64,000 bases of DNA. Origin: Rebecca billardiae RCC1528. Its lineage: Eukaryota; Haptophyta. Numbering within the stretch: position 1 is the first letter of the stretch; each line of letters starts with the position of its first letter. The position numbers and the translations under genes are program-made. Shown here one piece after another: positions 46,606 to 55,542 of the stretch. The stretch spans positions 868,001 to 932,000 of the forward strand of contig OZ251227.1 in assembly GCA_965240325.2 (NCBI GenBank), in the 5' to 3' direction. The notes under the pieces were generated by a model. The model worked only from the letters and a program-made list of their open reading frames with translations, did no database searches and was not told the DNA's origin.

Positions 46606-48867
46606 TGACAAATCGGATGAAAACCCGTTTGTCCGACTGAGCTATCGGCTTGCGCAAGCCGATTTAGCTCTCTCGGCAAACGGGTTATCATCCGATTTGT
46701 CATAACCGAGGTCACCTGGGGACACCCCGCGAGGGGCTGTAGTCCGTCCCAGTCTACCGACTCCGGATTTGTTGACGAGGTTGTTCCTTCCCCGCCCGGT
46801 CTGTCCCTGGTGTCCGCCCTGCGTGCTCGTCTGCGCTGTGTGGCTTCGTAGAGGCTCCTGCTTCTGTGTGTGTGTGGGCGGTGAGCCTTTCTGCGGCTGT
46901 GGCTTCTTGAGGCTCGTTGTTGTAGCGTTGTTGTTGACCGGGTGTGACTCGCCCGGGGGCTGCGCTTCTCGTGAGCCGTGCTCGTCTTCTGTCGGCGGTG
47001 GGTCGTTGTCCGATTTCTGTTCGATTCTTCGTCGTCTCCGGCTCGTCTTCCTCCCCCCGGGCCGTAAGGCTCTCGCGGGGAGCCGGAGAGTGGGCAAGAA
47101 CTTTTTGTGGCACGTCGGTAGTGGGATTCGAACAGGCGACTTTAGTCCTGACGAATCGGATGAAAACCCGTTTGTCCGACTGAGCTATCGGCTTGCGCAA
47201 GCCGATTTAGCTCTCTCGGCAAACGGGTTATCATCCGATTTGTCAGGACTAAAGTCGCCTGTTCGAATCCCACTACCGACGTGCCACAAAAAGTTCTTGC
47301 CCACTCTCCGGCTCCCCGCGAGAGCCTTGCGGCCCGGGGGAGGAAGACGAGCCGGAGACGACGAAGAATCGAACAGAAATCGGACAACGACCCACCGCCG
47401 ACAGAAGACGAGCACGGCTCACGAGAAGCGCAGCCCCCGGGCGAGTCACACCCGGGTCAACAACAACGCTACAACAACGAGCCTCAAGAAGCCACAGCCG
47501 CAGAAAGGCTCACCGCCCACACACAGAAGCCGGAGCCTCTACGAAGCCACACAGCGCAGACGAGCACGCAGGGCGGACACCCGGGACAGACCGGGCGGGG
47601 AAGGAACAACCTCGTCAACAAATCCGGAGTCGGTAGACTGGGACGGACTACAGCCCCTCGCGGGGTGTCCCCAGGTGACCTCGGTTATGACAAATCGGAT
47701 GAAAACCCGTTTGTCCGACTGAGCTATCGGCTTGCGCAAGCCGATTTAGCTCTCTCGGCAAACGGGTTATCATCCGATTTGTCATAACCGAGGTCACCTG
47801 GGGACACCCCGCGAGGGGCTGTAGTCCGTCCCAGTCTACCGACTCCGGATTTGTTGACGAGGTTGTTCCTTCCCCGCCCGGTCTGTCCCGGGTGTCCGCC
47901 CTGCGTGCTCGTCTGCGCTGTGTGGCTTCGTAGAGGCTCCGGCTTCTGTGTGTGTGTGGGCGGTGAGCCTTTCTGCGGCTGTGGCTTCTTGAGGCTCGTT
48001 GTTGTAGCGTTGTTGTTGACCCGGGTGTGACTCGCCCGGGGGCTGCGCTTCTCGTGAGCCGTGCTCGTCTTCTGTCGGCGGTGGGTCGTTGTCCGATTTC
48101 TGTTCGATTCTTCGTCGTCTCCGGCTCGTCTTCCTCCCCCCCGGCAGTAAGGCTCTCGCGGGGAGCCGGAGAGTGGGCAAGAACTTTTTGTGGCACGTCG
48201 GTAGTGGGATTCGAACAGGCGACTTTAGTCCTGACAAATCGGATGAAAACCCGTTTGTCCGACTGAGCTATCGGCTTGCGCAAGCCGATTTAGCTCTCTC
48301 GGCAAACGGGTTATCATCCGATTTGTCAGGACTAAAGTCGCCTGTTCGAATCCCACTACCGACGTGCCACAAAAAGTTCTTGCCCACTCTCCGGCTCCCC
48401 GCGAGAGCCTTACGGCCCGGGGGAGGAAGACGAGCCGGAGACGACGAAGAATCGAACAGAAATCGGACAACGACCCACCGCCGACAGAAGACGAGCACGG
48501 CTCACGAGAAGCGCAGCCCCCGGGCGAGTCACACCCGGGTCAACAACAACGCTACAACAACGAGCCTCAAGAAGCCACAGCAGCAGAAAGGCTCACCGCC
48601 CACACACAGAAGCCGGAGCCTCTACGAAGCCACACAGCGCAGACTAGCACGCAGGGCGGACACCCGGGACAGACCGGGCGGGGAAGGAACAACCTCGTCA
48701 ACAAATCCGGAGTCGGTAGACTGGGACGGACTACAGCCCCTCGCGGGGTGTCCCCAGGTGACCTCGGTTATGACAAATCGGATGAAAACCCGTTTGTCCG
48801 ACTGAGCTATCGGCTTGCGCAAGCCGATTTAGCTCTCTCGGCAAACGGGTTATCATCCGATTTGTCA
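46606..48867. mobile_element. Alternating inverted array inserted in the LINE (P-U-P-U'-P-U-P-U'-P)
   Basis: A 2,262-bp insertion bounded by TGACAAATCGG and its complement, with a 5-bp target duplication ACCAA at 46601-46605 and 48868-48872. It is made of five 97-bp near-palindromes P (46606-46702, 47149-47245, 47688-47784, 48232-48328, 48771-48867) separated by four ~445-bp units U (46703-47148 plus, 47246-47687 minus, 47785-48231 plus, 48329-48770 minus). U units are about 98-99% identical and alternate in orientation, while every P copy has the same orientation. P contains a perfect core palindrome ATCGGCTTGCGCAAGCCGAT. No transposase is encoded; open frames in U are low-complexity Arg/Gln/Thr-rich. 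An unusual non-autonomous TIR element or a captured concatemer. Confidence 0.85.
47113..47214 (-). other. tRNA-like pol III box A/box B across the P/U junction
   Basis: On the minus strand, TAGCTCAGTCGG (box A-like) in the left half of P is followed after about 43 nt by GTTCGAATCC (box B-like) in the adjacent U end. The D and T stems do not pair properly, so this is not a working tRNA, but it could be a tRNA-derived internal promoter. The arrangement repeats at P4. P copies at the other U end lack box B. Confidence 0.35.
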
Positions 48868-51800
48868 ACCAAAAAGAACTCGCATAAATTGCGTGTCATG
48901 GTGTATGCCAAGGACCCCATCACACTGCCGACCATCGTCAGAAGGAGCGATGGGGCACTGGCCACCAGCGTTGACGATGTGAAATCGGAGTACAGGGGGC
49001 ACTACCAGGGCCTCCTGGAGCGACAATACACTCGGCCAGGGGGCAGGCCTCCTTGGCACGCTGGAGGTCGCATGTGGCACGACATTAGGGCGGCATGGCA
49101 TACCGATCAGGGGGACGCATATGTCACCGCCCTCGGAACGCCACCCACCCCCGCGCAAATACGGCACATCATCACATCTGAGGTGGGAGGCAACTCGGCA
49201 CCTGGTCCAGATGGCATACAGTACAATGTACTCAAGCTCTTGGAAGGCCACCATGCCGAGCGCGACGAGCCGGTACTGCCAAGCGGCACGCGCACACACA
49301 GGCAGCTCGCTGCACAACAGACTGGTGCCCAGCAGGGGGCAGCCAGGGGACAGGGGGCAGGGCACCCTGGTCCGATCGCCACTATTATATCTAATCTCTG
49401 TGCAGTCATGTACGCGACAGGGACTCTTCTGGACGGACTCCAGCAAGGGGAGGTTGTCTCACTACACAAGCAAGGTGATATGCACGTGCTCGGGAATTAC
49501 AGGGGCATAACACTCAACAGTGTGGTATACAAAATCATGGCAAGACACCAAAACAACGTCATGCAAGCTGCGTCCGACAGGCTCAGGCTAATCGAGCCGG
49601 AACAGGCTGCCAGCAGAGAGGGTGGGCAAGTGGTACAGCAAGTCGCTGTCTTTGCCAACGTGGTGGCCGATGCACACCGTTCCCGGCGCACGCTGTTTTG
49701 TGCACTGATGGACATTCAAAAAGCCTTCGACACTGTGCCATACCAAGGCATTGAGGATGGCTTCCGCAGCCATGGGTACCCAGCCATGTTTTATACCCTC
49801 ATGCGCTCCTTGGGAGAGGGGCATGATGTGGTGGTGAGGACGCCATACTGGCCCACTGATAGTGTACGCTTACGGTGTGGCACGAAGCAAGGTGGCCCTG
49901 CCAGCTCCACTAAGTTCTGCCTGTTCATCAACATGTTCCTCAGGTACCTGAAGAGCAGGCATGGTGGGTACCATGTACAGTCCAAATGCAGCTCAGACGA
50001 CGCGGACGCTGCTGCAGGGCAGGTGACAGTGGTGGCCACTGCTATCATGGACGATATCAATTTGTACGCGCACAGCAGAGCAGACATCACAGCCATGATG
50101 CAGGACCTCATCGACTTTTTGTGGTACTATGATATGGAGCCCAACTACCCCAAATCCAAGGTGGCAGTGACGCCCGCAGTGTATGTGCCCCCTGGGCACG
50201 CACAGGTGGACCCAATTCAGGTCATCAACAGGGCAACTGGACAAGCTGCCCTCATAGACACGTTGCAGGATGGCGAATACTTCACGTATGCAGGGGTGGT
50301 GACCAACATTCACCTGGCAACTGACAGGATGTTCGCCAGTCTCAAGGCCAGAGTGGCCAAAGCCGCCGCGCGGGTGCAGGCAGCTGACTGCTGTACCGAG
50401 ACCAAAAAGCTGCTCACTGTGTGGGATGTCACGTCGATATTATTCTACTTCTGCGAGGTGGTTGGCATGTCCAGGAGCAGACTCAACCAGCTGCAGAGCC
50501 TCATGGTGGAGCCAGTGGTCCGGAGTGCTGCCCTGCCAGGGCGCATCGCATACGAGGCAGCGTGCTTTCCTCCCCAGCTACTGGGCCTTGGCCTCATTAA
50601 TCTACATGCGCATCTGGAGAGTATCCAGGCACACGCGTACTACCACTTCCTTGCAGATGACCCACATGGGCTATGTGCGCGCACGTCCATGGCAGCCATG
50701 GGTGCCCTGCAATCTGTCGACCACCCGGCACGGGCGCGGGTCCGCGGCGCCTCTACGTTTGCCTCCACTATAGTCACCGGGAGAAACTCTGTACGACGCA
50801 TGGGGTGGGCACTGCTCCCATCAGAAGTGAACCTCGGCAGCAAGCTGATGCAGCAGCTGGCCCCCTGGCTCGGGATGCTGGCCACAAACCGGACCCACAG
50901 AGCATATACGCGACTCGCAGAAATGCCAGGGGCAGCTGCCCTCCCCTGCTTGGCACCACACGGCCTTCCTGACGCGAACGGAGAGATGCTCAGCCGGATC
51001 GAGCGCTCACTGGTGAACGGTACCCCACACATGTTGTTAGGGGTGCTCATGCAGCAGCCACCAAGACAGATGGTCTCCGCTGCATTCTATGCTGAGCTGA
51101 CCTCACTGCCACATAGATCCCGCCCGGCGGTGATACTGGCAGTGAGGGATATGCTGAGGGCAGTACTGACCGACCAGAGCTGCTACAGATACCTGGGGCA
51201 CGTGCCTGCAGCCAAGCGTACTATCTGTGACCCACCCAATCCCCGCCATCTGCAGGCACTTCCTGTACCTGGCATGCTAATGGTGGCCACAGACGGCTCA
51301 TTCGATGCAGAGAACTGGCAGGCGGCGTGTGCCTTTTCCTTCTTCAGCGGCAACAATTACACTGCCCCTGTGCATGTGTATTGCTCCAAGTTCGAGGGGC
51401 ACCAGGCACCAGGCCCAGCCGAATTCATGGCCATCACCGATGCATTGGTGCAGATAGACCCCACCGCCAACCTGCTGGTGTGCACTGACCTGCAGGAAAT
51501 GGTAAAGGCCGCCGAAATGTGGCAAAACGACCCCTGGGACCGACGGCTGCGGCAGGGGCACCACGCGTACGCCCCATACATCGCCAGGGTCATGAGCCTG
51601 GTGGGCTGGCGCCGCTTGCGGCATGGCAGCACCACTTCATTTGAGCACGTCAAGGCGCACTCTGCTGACGATGCTGCTGCGCGGCACCTCAGCCTCACAC
51701 ACGCCCCAGGGGACCAGCACTGCACTGTCAGCCAACACAGTGTGGCGGCTTTGCGCCAAGCAGGGATGAACCCCAAAACCCTGCTCAACGCATGCAGCGA

Positions 51801-53767
51801 TGCGGGGGCCAAGCTCTGCTGCTCTGACCCCACAACCCCCTGTGTGACTCACAAGAGAGGTGGCCACCCAAATGCGGGTTCCCATGCGCTGGTACAGCTG
51901 GCCAATGGAGAGCCAGTGGCGGGCCGAATCAAGCCCCTTGTGTATGACCGTGTGCTGTCACAAAGGGCAACCCACCTGCAAGCCACCAAGTCCAGCTGTG
52001 ACTTGGTGGGTGAATGGACTGGTGTGTGGCCAGAGGCCTCCACTGGCATACTACGGACCTGGCAGGCCAACACTGTGCCTGCCTACTACATACTCCACCA
52101 CGGATATGAGTTCCTGCAGCCGGCTGCCCTGCGAGACCCGACGTTGCTCTCTGTGCGATTCCAATCGGGGGCGGCATTCAGCGATGCCTGCCCCCTCTGC
52201 GATCATGCTCCACTGCTACGTCCAGCGCCAGATACTGAGCACCACCTCTTCTCTGAGTGCCCTGAGGTCGATGCCTACCGAATGGCTGCTGCCAGAAGCG
52301 TATCCCATGTAATTGAGCCCTTCATGCAGGGACAGGCTGCAGCATGGAACTTGGCACGTCACATATGCTCTGGGGCTGCCCTCATGGGCAGGGTGCCCAG
52401 CACACTGAAGACCACTGTGGGGGGCAACGTGCATCTAGGCAGGACCATGCACGTGGCCTTACTGAAGGCAGGGCTAGGCATCATGCAGGCCCGCAAGGAC
52501 GTGGACTCCCAGCTGTCAAAGGCAGGACGTCTCCTTCGACATGCCAGGGAGCTTCGGCCGCCGCCTGGGCAAGGCCCGGGGGGGCAGCCACCACCCCCAC
52601 AGGCACAGGCAGGCCCAGGAGGGGCGATGGCCTTGAATAATCAGTTGCAAGGACCACCTGTCATCCAGCAGCAACCCCCTGCTCAGGCTGGCCAGGGCTG
52701 GCAGGCAGGCGCGGGGCAGGCCAACCTGCACCAGCCCATAGCGCGCGGTCACCACGTGCGCCCCCAGCTACTCTTGCGGGCATGGCCTCTTCAGCGTGCT
52801 CGCCCCCTCCCTATGGTGATTGCGTGGCCCCTGCAGCCTGCCACACCTCTTGTGGCATGGCCGCTCCAATATGCCACCCCGCTGGCTCGCAGCGTTGTGG
52901 GTCCGCCGGACAATGTGTTGACACATGGGGGGCCTGAGATGGCGGCAGACCCCGCTGCTGGCAGTCACACTGGTAACGGAGCTCAAAGCAGCCTTACACA
53001 GCCAGACACTGGACAGCAGGCCACACAGCCGCCTGCTGGCTCTGCCAGGCCACTGGCAGCCCCCAGGCGCAGGCCGCCTCCTTCTAGTCAAGCTCAGCAA
53101 GACAGCCCCCCGCCCAAACGGCACTGCCCACCCCGCCAGGCAAATGTGCCGCAGCGCTGCACGCTACCCCCTGCACAGCGCAGCAGGAAGAGGCGAGCGA
53201 ACGACACCTCCCCAGGCGTATTAGCCATCGCCACCACTTTGCTTGCTTCCTACAGCGGCCCACGCCCTGCCTTGATGCCCGATGTAGCACACATGTCTGA
53301 CATGACCCCCTCTGCCTCCATAGCTGCACGAGTGAAATACAGGCGCCTCGCTTCCGGGGCCAGTGGCCCAGACCCCTGCCCAGCTACTGGGCTCGATGAC
53401 AGTCCCCTCAGTCCCCTTCCCCGCGCAGGGATCGGCTAGTGGCTGGCCCTCTGCCCACACTGGGGCACCCTAGGGGGTGCCCCTTCTGCCGACTCGGCTC
53501 AAACTCGATGATCTTGAATTGCAAGGCCGTGCACTGCTTGTACCTGGGACCTCCCCACAGTGTTGGGCTTGTATGCTGTCGGCAATGGCATACCCCCGCC
53601 CCCTCTGGAGGCGGGCTGTCCACAGTGGAGTGGTGTCAAGACACTAGGTGTCTCGGTCAGTGGTTTGAGGTTGGGTGAGGGTGGTGGTTGGTTGGGGGCT
53701 GGCCAGGGTAGGGCTGGAGGCTTCGGCCGCCAGCCTGATCACCCGGAGCCCGTTATAAAGGGGAATT

Positions 53768-55348
53768 TTAAGGTTGTCGTCTGGGAATCCGGACGCCGCC
53801 CGCCGAACCGTTCGAACAGCATGGCGCCGCCGCCCGGCGCACGCGCAAGGACACGCCGCAGGAGGACCTGGGCGTGATATGCCGCGATTTCGCGCGCGAG
53901 GCGGTGCGCGTGAGGAGCATGCGCACCGGAGGAGACCTCACAGACGCGCGCGACATGGACAACGACCTGCGCAAGGCATCTGAGTTGATGACCGAGGCCG
54001 AGAAGTGCCGGAGCCATCAACGACAACGACAAGTGGATCAAGCAGGCGAACACCACCATCAAGCACGAGCGAGAGGTCATTCGGGATGTCGGCAAGCTTC
54101 GTACAGCATATCTCGAAGACGCCGCCGCACGCCTCGCGCGCTGTGCCAAGTGCAGCCGCATGGCTGAGGCTCCCGAGGGGCTGTGCTCGCTTGCGTCGTC
54201 CCACGACGGAGGGCACGACATCGATACGGGCGGGCTCAACACCGCCAACCGCCCGTCGGGGCAGGCCGACGAGACCCAGAAGCATGCGTTGTACTCATCG
54301 GACGCGCTCGGCGCACTCTCAGGTCGTGTTGGGCGCCCACGCGCGCGCGCGTGCTGCTACGAGCACCACGACAAGCCCAAGCGTGCACTCGGCGGCATGC
54401 GCGTGAGCCCTGTAGCTCCGTCAGACGCCCGTGACATGGTGTCACGGACGTGCTCGCCGCAAACAATTGTAACGAAACCCGGGCGCGGACGGGCTCCCGG
54501 GTCCGAAATTTGGACGGAAGTCGGACATAAATGCGAATATCTGTTATAACTAAGCCCAATATGGCCCAATTATAGGAAATGTGGGTAATATATCCAACTT
54601 CCGTCCAAATTTCGGACCCGGGAGCCCGTCCGCGCCCGGGTTTCGTTACAATTGTTTGCGGCGAGCACGTCCGTGACACCATGTCACGGGCGTCTGACGG
54701 AGCTACAGGGCTCACGCGCATGCCGCCGAGTGCACGCTTGGGCTTGTCGTGGTGCTCGTAGCAGCACGCGCGCGCGCATGGGCGCCCAACACGACCTGAG
54801 AGTGCGCCGAGCGCGTCCGATGAGTACAACGCATGCTTCTGGGTCTCGTCGGCCTGCCCCGGCGGGCGGTTGGCGGTGTTGAGCCCGCCCGTGTCGATGT
54901 CGTGCCCTCCGTCACGGGACGGCAAGCGAGCGCAGCCCCTCGGGAGCCTCAGCCATGCGGCTGCACTTGGCACAGCGCGCGAGGCGTGCGGCGGCGCCTT
55001 CGAGATATGTTGTACGAAGCTTGCCGACATCCCGAATGACCTCTCGCTCGTGCTTGATGGTGGTGTTCGCCTGCTTGATCCACTTGTCGTTGTCGTTGAT
55101 GGCTCCGGCACTTCTCGGCCTCGGTCATCAACTCAGATGCCTTGCGCAGGTCGTTGTCCATGTCGCGCGCGTCTGTGAGGTCTCCTCCGGTGCGCATGCT
55201 CCTCACGCGCACCGCCTCGCGCGCGAAATCGCGGCATATCACGCCCAGGTCCTCCTGCGGCGTGTCCTTGCGCGTGCGCCGGGCGGCGGCGCCATGCTGT
55301 TCGAACGGTTCGGCGGGCGGCGTCCGGATTCCCAGACGACAACCTTAA
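53768..55348. repeat. 1.58-kb palindrome with ~753-bp arms
   Basis: Arms 53768-54521 and 54597-55348 are reverse complements with only scattered differences; the 75-bp AT-rich spacer is unique. The left arm starts where the LINE ends. Each arm carries a protein-like remnant read away from the LINE in the left arm: EDLGVICRDFAREAVRVRSM, then after a frame change NDNDKWIKQANTTIKHEREV, then a CAKC motif. This suggests that a charged, coiled-coil-like ORF decayed before or after inversion. No intact gene. Confidence 0.9.
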
Positions 55349-55542
55349 GCGGGGGCTTTGCTTTTCACGAGCGTGTGGCAGGATCCCGGTCGGGAACGCC
55401 CTTGAACGTCATATTCTGACGTCCTGACCGATTTTTGATTGGCGCGAACGTTCTCCGAAAGTCACCCGCCCCAGCGACGACCCGGCCCCGCGCTCGTCAA
55501 CGTCGCCCGCGGGTCGCGTGCCAGGTGCACGCCGCGGCTCCC

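Larger units (their letters stand above)
44939..53439 (+). pseudogene. LINE ORF: endonuclease-RT-RNase H-zinc finger, split by an insertion
   Basis: The frame 44939-46605 resumes at 48873 in the same phase; without the insertion and one copy of the ACCAA duplication it would be one 2,077-codon ORF. Part 1 is an AP-like endonuclease (AYCNVGG, VFLVETQM, CDGNWHMHDSN, SVIDYIFSN). Part 2 has reverse transcriptase motifs: SAPGPDGIQ (about 49195-49220), NYRGITLNS, DIQKAFDTV (49711), GTKQGGPASS and the active-site IMDDIN (50044), where the usual aromatic-Ala before DD is replaced. An RNase H follows with VATDGSFD (51283), PAEFMAI, CTDLQE and HVKAHS, then a CPLC...H...C zinc finger (52188-52263) and a Pro/Gln-rich tail. 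The domain order fits LINE groups with RNase H. No other stop or frameshift is seen. Confidence 0.9.
44534..53769 (+). mobile_element. Full-length LINE (non-LTR retrotransposon)
   Basis: Extends from a poorly defined 5' end between 44534 and 44650 to the 3' terminus near 53769. The 5' UTR (about 44650-44795) contains a ~145-bp copy of the element's own 3' UTR (53590-53725) in direct orientation. There is no poly(A); the 3' end is TTATAAAGGGGAATTTT. The single ORF is disrupted by the insertion at 46606-48867. No target-site duplication is evident around the composite. Confidence 0.85.

Noticed and set aside
47113-47214. Functional tRNA gene
   Set aside because: Box A and B are present but the T-stem bases on either side of TTCGAAT do not pair and no acceptor stem forms.
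46606-48867. Pure assembly or hairpin-adapter artefact
   Set aside because: Not excluded, but the constant orientation of P, small base differences between copies and the 5-bp target duplication argue for real DNA. Kept as a refutation test in the findings.
48364-53439. A single 1,691-codon gene starting inside the alternating array
   Set aside because: The first 168 codons come from U and P repeat sequence; the true frame enters at the ACCAA duplication from the LINE endonuclease part. The fused ORF is a by-product of insertion.
54870-55419. Small hydrophobic membrane protein in the palindrome's right arm
   Set aside because: It is antisense to the charged ORF remnant and exists only because each arm has the inverse copy; no conserved feature.
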